The notes under the pieces: model-generated
The model's database searches: none
Seen by the model: only the letters and a program-made list of their open reading frames with translations
Told to the model about the DNA's origin: nothing
From: Micromonospora alfalfae
GTDB taxonomy: Bacteria; Actinomycetota; Actinomycetes; Mycobacteriales; Micromonosporaceae
DNA: 64,000 nucleotides
Direction: 5' to 3'
Assembly (NCBI RefSeq): GCF_022230925.1
Contig: NZ_JAKKFH010000062.1
Coordinates: 62,001-126,000, forward strand
In this document: in pieces, positions 1-8,719 of the stretch
How positions within the stretch are numbered: the stretch's first letter is position 1
Layout of the letters: each line of letters starts with the position of its first letter
Made by a program: the position numbers and the translations under genes

Positions 1-343
1 GTGGGCGGTTCAACGGGACTCCCTGGATTGCCGACAGTTCGTCAGGTAGTCGTCGCCACCTGCCGGATAGTTCCTCATGAAATGTCACCATTCCCTGCCG
101 TCGCAGACGCCGTCGGCGTCGGCTGGCTCGGCCTGCACGGTGGCGTGTTCGACAAAGAAGCTCCGGCGCCCATCACCCCATCCCTTTCCTGGGTCCTGTC
201 CGCACGCCAGCATGTGCTGACATCGCAATACGTCCGAGCGGGCTTTGTTCGTGGCCGCTCTCCTCCCGGTCGAGCCGCTCGGGAGCGGTAATCCGACCGA
301 CCTGACCGGCATTGCTCGGGCCGGGTCGCGGCACCGGGCCGGA
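1..343. other. no confident gene
   Basis: About 340 bases at the window edge without a convincing gene. On the minus strand a short frame ending at 85 could start at a TTG (226-228, 47 codons) or an ATG (211-213). Its product is polar and contains a GKGWGDGRR stretch that does not read like shadow coding, but no ribosome binding site is visible. Confidence 0.3.
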
Positions 344-883
344 TCAGTTGAGCGCTGGTGGCAATTCGCCCGCCGCAGCCGGGTCGGAGCCGGCATGCTG
401 GGCGCGGCCGGCTGCGTGGAGTTCGCGCAGACGTCGCACCGCTGCCACCGCCGCGTCGCCGTCGATGAGCTGCACCGCGAACAGGGGCAGTGGTTCGCCG
501 TCAGCCAGCTCCAGTGACGCCCACAGTGCCGTGCGGTCGAAGCGCACCCGGTCCACCAAAGCCCACGCGACGGTGTGGTCACCGAGCAGGTTGCGCACCC
601 GGACATGGTCGGTGTCCGCCTCAACCCGCAGCCGCCAGGGCACCAGGGCCAGCGCGGCGAAGAACAACCCGATGCCGGCCACCGCCCACCTGTCAGCCGG
701 GAACAGGGTCCCACCGTTGGAGGTCGTGCCGCTGAGCGTCACTCCCGCGAACGCGTTGATCCCGAGGATCACGGCGGCGGCCGCGAGGCTGATCCACCGG
801 ACCCGGCGTGGACGCAACACCACCACCTCCCCCGGTTGGGCCTCTGCCCGGCGCTGGTGTCCGCGCGGCGCTATGTCTCGCAT
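344..883 (-). CDS. PH-domain membrane protein
   Basis: 179-residue protein with two hydrophobic segments near residues 28-48 and 65-85, followed by a soluble part rich in beta-type sequence (RVRNLLGDHTVAWALVDRVRF). This is the architecture of the small actinobacterial bacterial-PH membrane proteins related to low-molecular-weight antigen CFP-6. The role of the family is poorly defined. The start overlaps the end of the upstream zf-HC2 gene by 13 bases, so the two are probably co-transcribed. Confidence 0.75.
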   Translation of the reverse strand: MRDIAPRGHQRRAEAQPGEVVVLRPRRVRWISLAAAAVILGINAFAGVTLSGTTSNGGTLFPADRWAVAGIGLFFAALALVPWRLRVEADTDHVRVRNLLGDHTVAWALVDRVRFDRTALWASLELADGEPLPLFAVQLIDGDAAVAAVRRLRELHAAGRAQHAGSDPAAAGELPPALN

Positions 884-1710
884 GTGTCCTCCGAAGTCCT
901 TGCGTTCACAGCGGTGGTGCGGGTGTGGTCACGCCTTCGCGCTGCCAACGGCTCGCGGGTCCAGGCGGCTCCTGGCCGCACCGCGCGCGCCGAGGGTTGC
1001 GGCGGCGGTGGCACGAGCCGCGGCGGCGCGGGGTCGTCGTTGTCGTGCAGGCGAAGCTGCCACCGTGGGCCCGCGTGCCGCCGGGACGCCACCGGCCCGT
1101 CGCCGTGCCACCCGCGCCACGCCAGGAGCAGGGTGATGGCGTAACCGGCGAGCAGGAACGCGTGGCTTACCAGGCGCTGCACCGCCGCCGCCGAGGTGAG
1201 CAGGTCGTTGACCGACAGCAGGCCGAGCATGGCGACGAAAACCGGCAGCAGGGGCACCAGGTCCGCCGCCGCGGACCGCCGCACCGCGACGACGACGAAC
1301 CCGGCGCCGACAGCGATGTTCCAGGCTGCGGACTCGTGCCACAGATGTTGCCCGCCGGGCAGGTGCCCGACGGCGGCGCCGCGCCCGACCTGCGCGAGCC
1401 CGAGCACCACCTGCACCGCCCCGAGCGTTCCCAGCGCGGCGCGCGGCACCGCCACCATTCGTCGTCGCGCCGGGCCGTCCTCGCGGCGCCGTGGTGCCGC
1501 AGGCGCGGACCCCAGGATCACATCGGTCAGCTCGGCAGGTGACGCCACCAGTCGGGTTCGGACCAGCCGGGTGATCTCGGCCGCGCGGTCGTGCCAGCGC
1601 CGGCAGTTCGGGCACGCGACGAGGTGCCTGCGCAGAGCGGCCCCCTGCGCGCCTGTCTCCTCGCCGTCCAACTGCGCCGACAGGATCTCGCGCCACCGCT
1701 CACACCCCAT
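871..1710 (-). CDS. zf-HC2 domain membrane protein, anti-sigma-factor-like
   Basis: 279 residues from the ATG complementing 1708-1710. The N-terminus has the zf-HC2 signature of zinc-binding anti-sigma factors: CERW..LSAQLDGE, then HLVACPNCRRW, giving HxxxCxxC around residues 29-35. Several hydrophobic helices follow between about residues 95 and 210, then a long Arg/Pro-rich tail. Known family members hold ECF sigma factors at the membrane, but no sigma-factor gene is adjacent, so its partner is unknown. The frame stays open upstream of this start, but the zf-HC2 fold begins right at it, so the shorter form is preferred. Confidence 0.7.
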   Translation of the reverse strand: MGCERWREILSAQLDGEETGAQGAALRRHLVACPNCRRWHDRAAEITRLVRTRLVASPAELTDVILGSAPAAPRRREDGPARRRMVAVPRAALGTLGAVQVVLGLAQVGRGAAVGHLPGGQHLWHESAAWNIAVGAGFVVVAVRRSAAADLVPLLPVFVAMLGLLSVNDLLTSAAAVQRLVSHAFLLAGYAITLLLAWRGWHGDGPVASRRHAGPRWQLRLHDNDDPAPPRLVPPPPQPSARAVRPGAAWTREPLAARRRDHTRTTAVNARTSEDTCET

Positions 1711-1889
1711 GAACGGGTGGTCGCCTCCCGGCCCGAGCCGGTTCCGCGGCTCCTGCACGTCGATCCGATGCCCGCTGCCGGTTGCGTCAACCCGAACGAC
1801 GCCCCGACTCGTGTCGGGCACACCGGCAGCGTCGCCGCCGTCGCGTCGGCGAACTGTCCGCCACGACCGGCCGGTCGCCGGCGTCGGGG

Positions 1890-2333
1890 TCAGCGGCCGT
1901 CGAAGCCGGGATAATCCGACAGGCGCCGGCGCGGGTCGGCGTTGAGCCACCGCAGTCTGTGCATGTACGCGGCGGCGTCCGGGTCGCTCTCGTCCTGGCC
2001 GGCCACCTCGACGGTCGGTATCAGCAGCGGCAGCGGACCCGCGTCGGTGTCGCTTCGGCGAAACGACCAGGACTGCCCAACGCGCACCGTGGGCGCCGTG
2101 GTGGGCGGCCCAGACGTGCGGGCGACGCGGCTCAGGCGCTCTCGCACCACCCGGGTCCAGAAAAACACACCGAACGCGGCGAACAGTGGCCACTGCAACG
2201 CGTACCCGAGACTTCGCCCGTCGCCTCGTAGCGCATGTTCCCACTGCCACCAGCCCAGACGCAGGCACACCGCAGCGATCACACCGATGACCAGGTGCCC
2301 GAGCAGCCACCGCGGTCTGAGCCAAGCCGACAT
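1890..2333 (-). CDS. SURF1-like membrane protein
   Basis: About 147 residues starting MSAWLRPRW. It has an N-terminal transmembrane segment with the LGWWQWEHA pattern seen in SURF1-like proteins of actinomycetes, a second membrane segment near residues 40-58, and a soluble, charged C-terminal half. SURF1 proteins assist cytochrome oxidase assembly, which agrees with the neighbouring CcsB gene, but this version is short and function is inferred. It is divergent from the gene at 2405. An upstream in-frame ATG at 2391-2393 would add 20 residues that look non-coding. Confidence 0.6.
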   Translation of the reverse strand: MSAWLRPRWLLGHLVIGVIAAVCLRLGWWQWEHALRGDGRSLGYALQWPLFAAFGVFFWTRVVRERLSRVARTSGPPTTAPTVRVGQSWSFRRSDTDAGPLPLLIPTVEVAGQDESDPDAAAYMHRLRWLNADPRRRLSDYPGFDGR

Positions 2334-2404
2334 GTCGCCACAATAGCCGCCCAAACCGGCCGGCCGGCGACCCGCCCCGACCGGTGATGGCATACCGTGG
2401 CGGC

Positions 2405-2899
2405 GTGAAGGTGTTCCCCGTTGCCCTGGACTCGGGCGAGACCGTCAGCCTGCGCCTGGACGCCGCGACAGTGTTCATCACCCCCAGCGCGTCGCGGTGG
2501 CGGCGTCTGCTGCGCTTCTCTGCCGGGTCGGTGTTGGTCGGGCTGGGCCTTGCGGCGGTCGCCAACGGCGTCACCCACGCCGTCAACGAACCAGTTGGCC
2601 TTGGGCTGCTGGGCGTCGCCGTGGCACTCGTCGTCGCCGGGGCTGTGGGCGCCGCGACCGCAGGGGCTGTCATCTGGCGCGCCGAGCGACTCCCGACGGA
2701 CAGCCTGCGCGCCGACGAGGTGAGCTTCGCCCGCAGTGACGCCACCGACGGACGGGTCACCGTGACCGTCGAGCGCGCCGACGGCACCACCCGCCACTTC
2801 AGCGCGACCGGCACGGCCGGCCCGCGTACGGCGCAGCTGTTCGCGCGGATGCTTGCCGTGGCAGCGCCGACCGACAAAGCCCCCACCCCGACCCCGTAA
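2405..2899 (+). CDS. hypothetical membrane protein
   Basis: 164 residues from a GTG start (GTG AAG GTG). Two adjacent hydrophobic segments (about residues 40-60 and 70-95) are preceded by a short beta-rich N-terminus and followed by a soluble domain ending in a Thr/Pro tail. No family recognised. It is divergent from the SURF1-like gene and convergent with ccsB. An ATG 21 bases upstream exists, but the GTG start gives the more natural N-terminus. Confidence 0.6.
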   Translation: MKVFPVALDSGETVSLRLDAATVFITPSASRWRRLLRFSAGSVLVGLGLAAVANGVTHAVNEPVGLGLLGVAVALVVAGAVGAATAGAVIWRAERLPTDSLRADEVSFARSDATDGRVTVTVERADGTTRHFSATGTAGPRTAQLFARMLAVAAPTDKAPTPTP

Positions 2900-3036
2900 A
2901 GCCCGCGTTCCCGCCGCCAACGTCGGCCGTGGCCAGCACCAGAGGCACATTCGGCGTCGCGCGTGCACAAGAATGCCTCGCAGCTCTCGCGCGGCGGTCG
3001 ACCCGCACCGCGCTGCGTTTCCCCTGGTCGCATCCG

Positions 3037-3987
3037 TCACGCTCCCGCGTAGGAGTGCAGTCCGGAGATGACCAGGTTCACGGCGAAGAGATTGAAGACC
3101 ATCGTCGCCCAGCCAGCCACCGCGATCCACGCCCCGGTTGTGGGTCGGACGCTGGCCGTGGCCTGGGCGTGCAGATAGGCGGCATACACCACCCAGGAGA
3201 TGAACGCCCACGTCTCCTTCGGATCCCACCCCCAGTAGCGGCCCCACGAGGCTTCCGCCCACACCGCGCCAGCCATCACCGCGAAGGTCCACACCAGGAA
3301 CCCGGCCGCGTGCAACCGGAACGACATCCGCCGCAGCGGCTGCAGGGCCGGCAGCCGCATCGCAAGGGTGTCGCGCAGATCCGTCGGTCGCCCTGCGCCC
3401 CGGGTGTCGTAGCGGGCCCGCAGCAGCAGCGCCACCGCGGCGAGGAACCCGAGCAGGAACAGGCCCGAGGCGATCGCCGCGGCGCTGACGTGCACGGCCA
3501 GCCACACCGATTGCAGCGCCGGCACCAACGGACCCGCCGGGGTGTAGACGCGCAGGCCCGCGACGCCCAGCAGGACCACCGCGCCCGCCGCCACGTACAA
3601 GCCCAGCGGCCGAACCTCGCGACGGCGGGCGGCCAGGGCCAGCCAGGCGGTCGCACCGACCAGGGTGAGCGCGACGATGAACTCGTACATGTTGCCCCAT
3701 GGCACCCGCCCCGCAGCTGCCGCGCGGGTGATGAGGCAGCCGGTCTGCGCGAGCGCGGCCACGACCATGGCCGCCACCGCGCCCATCCCGGCCCGGCGAT
3801 GGTTCGCCGGGCGCGTCGGGGCTGGCGCGTCGGGGGGTGACGGCGTGGAGGACGCGCCGGCAAGGACGGGGGTTGGCCGGCGTGACCGGCCTGCCCCACG
3901 CAGGGCGTGTGCGGCGGCGAACGCGATCACCGCGGCCAGGTACGCCACAACGGAAAGGACGAACAGTTGGTTCGACAGTGCAGCCAT
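3037..3987 (-). CDS. ccsB: cytochrome c biogenesis protein CcsB
   Basis: 316-residue polytopic membrane protein of the CcsA/CcsB cytochrome c assembly family (system II/ResC type). The tryptophan-rich haem-handling motif is present near the C-terminus (WGRYWGWDPKETWAFI, about residues 245-260), along with about eight hydrophobic helices and a Pro/Ala-rich insertion after the first. In system II this protein delivers haem to apocytochrome c outside the membrane with a ResB partner, which is not in this window. Start chosen at MAALSNQLFVL; 17 in-frame upstream residues are charged and look non-coding. Confidence 0.88.
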   Translation of the reverse strand: MAALSNQLFVLSVVAYLAAVIAFAAAHALRGAGRSRRPTPVLAGASSTPSPPDAPAPTRPANHRRAGMGAVAAMVVAALAQTGCLITRAAAAGRVPWGNMYEFIVALTLVGATAWLALAARRREVRPLGLYVAAGAVVLLGVAGLRVYTPAGPLVPALQSVWLAVHVSAAAIASGLFLLGFLAAVALLLRARYDTRGAGRPTDLRDTLAMRLPALQPLRRMSFRLHAAGFLVWTFAVMAGAVWAEASWGRYWGWDPKETWAFISWVVYAAYLHAQATASVRPTTGAWIAVAGWATMVFNLFAVNLVISGLHSYAGA

Positions 3988-4025
3988 GAGCCTTCCAGAC
4001 GAATCCGGGGAAGATGTCCGCCTCG

Positions 4026-4059
4026 CTGCCTGCGGCACGCAGTCGTGCGCCGCAGGCAG
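4026..4059. terminator. strong hairpin between HMA gene and ccsB
   Basis: Perfect 11-bp inverted repeat CTGCCTGCGGC (4026-4036) / GCCGCAGGCAG (4049-4059) with a 12-base loop. It lies just after the HMA-domain gene and before ccsB on the minus strand. There is no U-tract, so it may be an intrinsic terminator of the high-GC type or an attenuating/processing hairpin. Confidence 0.5.
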
Positions 4060-4075
4060 GGGCAGGCGGTAGGGG

Positions 4076-4303
4076 TCAGAGAGCGTCTAGGCGGGCGGGA
4101 TAACCGGCGGCTGCCAGGGCCGTCGCCAGCACCGATGCCGTGACGACAGCCGGGTCGGCGTCGACAACAGCCCGGCCGGCGACAACGGACACATGGGCCC
4201 GATGGACACCCGGCAGCGCTTCCAGAATTCGCCGCACCGCGCTTTCCGCGCGGTCGCAACACAACCCGCGGACAGTGAGCATGTAGGTAACGGTCTCGTT
4301 CAT
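4076..4303 (-). CDS. HMA-domain (copper chaperone-like) protein with incomplete metal site
   Basis: 75 residues, starting at ATG with AGAGGA upstream. The sequence follows the ferredoxin-like HMA fold of CopZ-type chaperones (YMLTVRGLCCDRAESAVRRIL ... VVDADPAV). The canonical GMxCxxC loop reads GLCCDRA: the first cysteine is kept (residue 16) but the second is alanine (residue 19), so normal two-cysteine Cu(I) binding is doubtful; adjacent Cys15 might substitute. It lies between DUF6153 and ccsB, consistent with copper/cytochrome context, but the substrate is inference. Confidence 0.65.
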   Translation of the reverse strand: MNETVTYMLTVRGLCCDRAESAVRRILEALPGVHRAHVSVVAGRAVVDADPAVVTASVLATALAAAGYPARLDAL

Positions 4304-4492
4304 GAGGTCCTCTGGCACGACGTGAGAAGCCGTACCGCCGCCGCCGGCCGAGCGCATACGCCGCGCCGGTCGCGGGCACCGGCAGAACGGCACCGAGGGG
4401 ACATCGACGACGCCCACCGCCGCTGTCAGTCGAACCACCCTGCATGGGTGTATCAGCTGGCGGTGTCGCCGGTCGGAAACCTCAGGCCTGAA

Positions 4493-4930
4493 TCACGTTC
4501 GCAGGACGCACAGCAGCGTCAAGGCAGAGCCACCCACGAACCGTCCCCTAAGCCGCCCGGTCAAGTTCCGACCTGGGGCACCTCGAGCGACCCGGCGCCA
4601 CAGGGCGCCCAACACGATGACGCCGACGGCGACCATCATGATCAGGCACGCGGTGACGGCGATGTCTGCGCCGTCCATCGGCCCGTGGTGCCCGTGCACC
4701 AGGGCAGAAGCAGGCATAGCTGTAGCGTCGACGAGGGCTACGGCCGTATCGCCAGCATGAGCGAGCGACTGCGTCACGGCGGCCGCCGGAGTAGCCGCCA
4801 CGGAGCGGGGTCCGTCCGATCCGCTAGCGCATTGCAGGGCGTGCAGCACGACTAACAACGCGACCATGACCACCACCGCCACGATGCGGGACCGCGCCCG
4901 CGTCGCCTCAGTTGGCCCGGCCCACCTCAT
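4493..4930 (-). CDS. DUF6153 family protein
   Basis: 145 residues with an N-terminal hydrophobic signal/anchor (residues 15-33), a His-containing linker (VHGHHGPMDGAD) and a second membrane helix (about 88-110), ending in an Arg-rich tail. This matches actinobacterial DUF6153 membrane proteins, often found near copper or cytochrome genes. The His-rich loop suggests metal contact, which is inference. ATG start. Confidence 0.65.
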   Translation of the reverse strand: MRWAGPTEATRARSRIVAVVVMVALLVVLHALQCASGSDGPRSVAATPAAAVTQSLAHAGDTAVALVDATAMPASALVHGHHGPMDGADIAVTACLIMMVAVGVIVLGALWRRVARGAPGRNLTGRLRGRFVGGSALTLLCVLRT

Positions 4931-5202
4931 GACCGCAGACTACGTCACCCCATTGCCGGCCGGAACAGCGGAGCAGGGTGCCATCGAGGTCAAGGTCCTG
5001 GGCCTCGATTCCGGGCGCCGAAACACGAACGGATCGGCGTTCCAGCCGGCTTGAGGGTCCCAGCCCGGTGAGGACCGTTAGCGAGACAGCCCCGCAGCGG
5101 TCGAACGGTGCCTGTAGGACCGTGCCCGCGGGAGGCTGGCCGGTAGCCGTCACCCCTCAGACAGAGGGCCTGCCGGTTTGATGCGACGGCAAGTGGGTGG
5201 GG

Positions 5203-5950
5203 TTAGCCGGTAATGGCGGCGAGGGCGGTGGCGACGGCATGTAGGTCGGCTTTGATGTAGGTAGTGGTGGCGGGTCCGCGGCGATCGGTGTGCCCGGCGT
5301 AGGCGCGGGCCACCCCGTAGCCGCAGTGGCGTTCCAACCAGGTCAGGGTGGTGTGGCGCAGCCAGTGCGTGGTGATCCCTTGGGCGGCGACCGACGGCAA
5401 CTGTCGGCCGATGCGTTTCCGCATCAGGTCGTAACGCCGGTGGATGGCGGGTTGGCCTTTGCGGTAGCGCAACAGCGCCTCGGTCGGTGCGACGGCGCCG
5501 CGGGCTCGGGCATGGTCGTCCAGCCGGCCGGCGAGCATCGGTGTGATGGGTTGCCAGCGTTGCGTGCCGCCCTTCTCGCGCAGGCGGATCAACGCGTGGT
5601 CGGTGTCCAGGTCGATCAGGCGCAGCGCGAGAGCGCCGCCGCGCCGGCAGGCCGTTTCGGTGTGCAGGCGCAGCAGCAGCGCGTCGAGCACATGTCATTG
5701 CCGCCGCTGCGGGCGGCGGCGTTGATGTCGGACAGTTCGTCGGGAGTGAGAGCGCGGCGGGTGTTGGGCAGCTGGCGGGGTTTGCGGATCCGGTGGGCAG
5801 GGCTGTCCACGCCTGTCAGGTAGCCGTCGGCGATGGCGCGGTTGTAAAAGGCGCGGGCGGCGGCGATGAGATGCTCGCCGGCGTGCCGGCCGTTTCGGGA
5901 GTTCCGGCGAGGGCGGGCACCCGCGGCGGCCTGCCGCATAGGGCTTCGAA
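5203..5950 (-). pseudogene. tyrosine recombinase/integrase, frameshifted and truncated
   Basis: The C-terminal half is open at 5203-5691 and has the catalytic-domain motifs ETACRRGGALAL, THWLRHTTLTW and YAGHTDRRGPATTTYIKA. The preceding part is in another frame (RAFYNRAIADGY ... RRALTPDELSDINAAARSGGND), which joins after a one-base loss near 5691-5696. A further frame change occurs near 5945, and sequence upstream of about 5950 no longer looks like integrase. It is clearly paralogous to the intact integrase at 8720-9835 over the same motifs. It is a remnant of an older integration event. Confidence 0.8.
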
Positions 5951-5982
5951 GTCGCTGGCGCGCACCGCGTCGGACGTAGTGG

Positions 5983-6519
5983 TTGGCGGCGGCCGGGAGC
6001 GGCTGCGGGCCGCTGGCGCGGCCGACCCTCATCACCGGAGTACGCCTCGCCGCCACCCTCGCGTTCACCACCGCGACCACCCTCGCCGGCATCTGGACCG
6101 CAGCCGAGACGATCGCCGGTCAGGTGCCCTGGGTTGTACCGACCTTCGGACCGTTCGCCACCACCGGGATCATCGTCTGGGCAGTCTGGCTGCTGGCCGG
6201 CGTCGTGCACGCCCTCGCCCCGCTGCACTGGACCCGGATGACCATCGGCCTGGCGCTGCTGCTGAGCCCCGCCGCGCTCCCGGTGGGAGCCCTAGTCGGT
6301 CTACCGCGACCGCCGCTGTTCGTGCTGGTACCCCACGCCGCGCTCGGCCTTCTGGCACTGGCCATGCCCACCGACCCGCCACGGTGGCAGCGGCTCATGC
6401 CGCTCGTCGTCGCCCCGCTGGATTGGCCGCAGCTCACGGCATGGCCGAGCGAAATACCCCCTACCGGTCAGGCGAGTGGGGCACCTTCCTGCCCAAGGCC
6501 GCCGTCGCGCTGCTGCTGA
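5983..6519 (+). CDS. hypothetical membrane protein, probably the 5' part of a frameshifted gene
   Basis: Open frame from a TTG at 5983, coding for four to five hydrophobic helices (RLAATLAFTTATTLAG, FATTGIIVWAVWLLAGVVHAL, MTIGLALLLSPAALPVGALVG, VLVPHAALGLLALAMP). Coding character is lost after about 6450 and continues in another frame (6441-6821). This suggests one frameshifted protein, although two coupled small membrane proteins are possible. It starts where the integrase remnant ends, so the true 5' end may have been lost. No family recognised. Confidence 0.45.
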   Translation: MAAAGSGCGPLARPTLITGVRLAATLAFTTATTLAGIWTAAETIAGQVPWVVPTFGPFATTGIIVWAVWLLAGVVHALAPLHWTRMTIGLALLLSPAALPVGALVGLPRPPLFVLVPHAALGLLALAMPTDPPRWQRLMPLVVAPLDWPQLTAWPSEIPPTGQASGAPSCPRPPSRCC

Positions 6520-6821
6520 CGGCCATGCTCACCGCCGCCATCCTCGCCCTACGCCACGACACCCGAGGACTCTGGGCCCTGCTGACACTACTCACCCCGA
6601 TCGGGCTGCTCGGCCTGTACCCCTTAAGCGAGATCACCGCCGACTTCGTCGGCGCCAGCTACCCCGACTTCCAGGTCGCCACCGCAACCACGGGCATAGT
6701 CGACATCCTCAGCGCGGTGACGCTGACAGCGGCGGTCGCCGCCTGCCGCGGAGCACGACCAGCCAGGTCAGCCGCTGTCATCGCCCGGGCGGCGGGAGCC
6801 TGTCCCACCTGCGGACGGTGA
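6441..6821 (+). CDS. hypothetical membrane protein, probably the 3' part of a frameshifted gene
   Basis: 126 residues beginning MAERNTPYRSGEWGTF, with three hydrophobic helices (AAVALLLTAMLTAAILAL, LWALLTLLTPIGLLGLYPL, GIVDILSAVTLTAAVAAC) and a C-terminal CPTCGR. It overlaps the preceding frame by 79 bases, and the hydrophobic pattern carries on from it. It is best read as the continuation of the same membrane protein after a frameshift around 6440-6470; independent translation from its own ATG is the alternative. Confidence 0.45.
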   Translation: MAERNTPYRSGEWGTFLPKAAVALLLTAMLTAAILALRHDTRGLWALLTLLTPIGLLGLYPLSEITADFVGASYPDFQVATATTGIVDILSAVTLTAAVAACRGARPARSAAVIARAAGACPTCGR

Positions 6822-7139
6822 CATCGTCGGCAGTCGTACCGTGATGCCGGTGAGAGGATTGAATCGGACTGCGGCGCAGCCGAACCGCGCTCATTCCTCG
6901 CGCCCGAGCAGACGGGTTCCCGCTACGCCAAGGGCTATCTGGTAACGGTGGCTGTAGATGGGGAGCGGCTTACAGCCGGCTGCGCCTGGCCCTGGCGATC
7001 GCCGGCGTGGCGGGCCGACGGGGCCAGCCATGCTACCTCTCCACCAGGACACTGGGCCAGGTGAGGAATTGGCCGATGGTGAGGGTTGAGTTCAGGCGGC
7101 CGAGCACGATGTCCGCGTCGGGGGACTGCGACGCCGTTG

Positions 7140-7549
7140 TAGCTCTTCCCGATCCTTGCGGCCGGCTCGCCTGGTAGGACAAGGACGTACGACGCGCCGT
7201 ATTCCAGCGCGTTCCGGGTCGCGATCGTCTGCCGGGCGCCCATGCGGTTCGCCTCGAACTCCCACGGCCGGGCGTTCGTGGTCGACTTCGCCGGCCGGTA
7301 GCCGTCCACGAAGAGGCCCCTTCACGTGGGTCTCGCTGATCAGCGGGAGCCACGGCGTGGCGTGACGTACGCTCTCGCCAGCGACCGATACTCGGCCTTG
7401 GCGCCGCGCGGCATGTTCGGCAAGTCATGTTCACCGCGTAGGTACCGGGCGATCTTCCCGAGGCCGGCATTCGGGTCACCGGTGAGCTTCGCGTGCTCGC
7501 TAATCAGCTCCTCGGTGTGGCCGATCACAGCGCCGTCGGTGAGAGTCAC
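7140..7549 (-). pseudogene. phage portal protein remnant (SPP1 Gp6-like)
   Basis: Three consecutive pieces in different frames read as the N-terminus of an SPP1 Gp6-type portal protein: IARYLRGEHDLPNMPRGAKAEYRSLARAYVTP (frame ending at 7340), then WLPLISETHVKG, then DGYRPAKSTTNARPWEF..NRMGARQTIATRNALEYGASYVLVLPGEP. Frameshifts lie near 7345 and 7318. Portal-like sequence ends near 7150, so most of the gene is missing. It marks a decayed prophage. Confidence 0.7.
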
Positions 7550-7587
7550 GTATAGGCCTCCTTCTGAGGCATGTGCTTGAATGCGGT

Positions 7588-8280
7588 ATGACCCGAGCCA
7601 TCCCTAGCGCCGCAACGCAGGCGCCGTTTCTGGTTGTGACCGCAGATCTCGGCGATAGACCACGGCCGGTGCGAGTCGGCCAATACTTGACTGCGCTCGG
7701 CGCCTTGGCTGACTACGCGTACAACCTACCCGTGCCCAGGCTGCCGCCAAGAGAAGGGCCGCCCGACCCCGGTAGCGAGCGCTATGGAGGAATCCGAGAC
7801 GACGACCCTGACCGCAATAAGCAAATGCTTAGCAACCCCGGCAACATCGAAGGGACAATTCAACGGTCCAGCAGGTCCGGATTTGTGCGCCGTCGGCCTA
7901 CGGAGGGAATATTTGTTGATCGGCTGAGCCTTGCAAGCCCGCTGGAAGCGGTGCTCGTGGCGGTAGCGAGCGACGTCAAGCCCCTTGGGTACGCGGTGGT
8001 AGCTATGGGACTGCTTAAAACCGGGCTCGGGGTGGTAATGGATTGGCAAAAGCACAGAGCCGACCTTCGTCGGGAAGATCAGGGAACGTCGTTGGAAGCC
8101 CTCAGCGAAGGCGAAAGAGCGCTTCCAGCAGATGTCTTCATTCGGATGCAACGCCATGCTTCGGTTACGCCCCATCCGGTGCTGGGTGACGAATTGGTCT
8201 ACGCCGTGAGCGTCATCAGCCATGCCAACCTCGTACGCTTGCAAACCGATGTGGACACGCCAGGGAGAGCCGCGGACTAA
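7588..8280 (+). CDS. hypothetical protein
   Basis: 230 residues from ATG at 7588 (an in-frame GTG lies 15 bases upstream). Mostly soluble, with one moderately hydrophobic stretch (EAVLVAVASDVKPLGYAVVAMGLLKTGLGVV, about residues 118-148) and charged flanks. No family recognised. Codon third positions are less GC-biased than in the neighbours, which fits acquired DNA inside the mobile-element scar. It is divergent from the decayed portal gene. Confidence 0.55.
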   Translation: MTRAIPSAATQAPFLVVTADLGDRPRPVRVGQYLTALGALADYAYNLPVPRLPPREGPPDPGSERYGGIRDDDPDRNKQMLSNPGNIEGTIQRSSRSGFVRRRPTEGIFVDRLSLASPLEAVLVAVASDVKPLGYAVVAMGLLKTGLGVVMDWQKHRADLRREDQGTSLEALSEGERALPADVFIRMQRHASVTPHPVLGDELVYAVSVISHANLVRLQTDVDTPGRAAD

Positions 8281-8719
8281 AAGCCGTACAGGCGGCCCGT
8301 CGTTTTGCGGCGCTTCGCGAGCACGCCATCCGAGCGAGCAGCAACGCCGCCAAGGCGTCGGCCTTCTTCACGCTGTCGCGGACGGTGACAGCAGCCGCGT
8401 AGGAAGGCGTACCGTCAGACGCCTTGCGGCCTGGACGTCAACGGTTGAGATGGTCGACAGGGCGGCGCCGCGAAGGGGTCACCTGATGGCAACCGAAGAC
8501 GAGGTGTCGGACTGGCGTCGTCCAGCAGCGGGTTACTGCGCTGTTTCGAGTAGACGGATGACGACACGGACGAGTCCGGCTAGCCGTTTACGCTGGCCTG
8601 CGGGCCGACGGCCGGTTGAAACTGGATCCTGCGGAGACGTTCCTGGTTGACGACAACCGCCGGCGGGAAGATCGCCGGATGCCCTCGAAGACGATCTGGA
8701 TCGCCAGTCGCTGAACCAC
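8281..8719. other. gap without confident gene, mobile-element scar
   Basis: About 440 bases. A short plus-strand frame around 8565-8717 reads RVRLAVYAGLRADGRLKLDP followed by ETFLVDDNRR and looks like the tail of a decayed coding sequence, but no start or family can be assigned. No tRNA-like attachment site was recognised beside the integrase. Confidence 0.3.

Noticed and set aside
871..3033. A 720-codon open frame on the minus strand
   Set aside because: Only the last 280 codons carry the zf-HC2 membrane protein; upstream sequence is antisense to or out of frame with better-supported genes at 1890 and 2405.
8281..8719. tRNA or att site beside the integrase
   Set aside because: No cloverleaf arms or TTCGANTC-type T-loop could be found.
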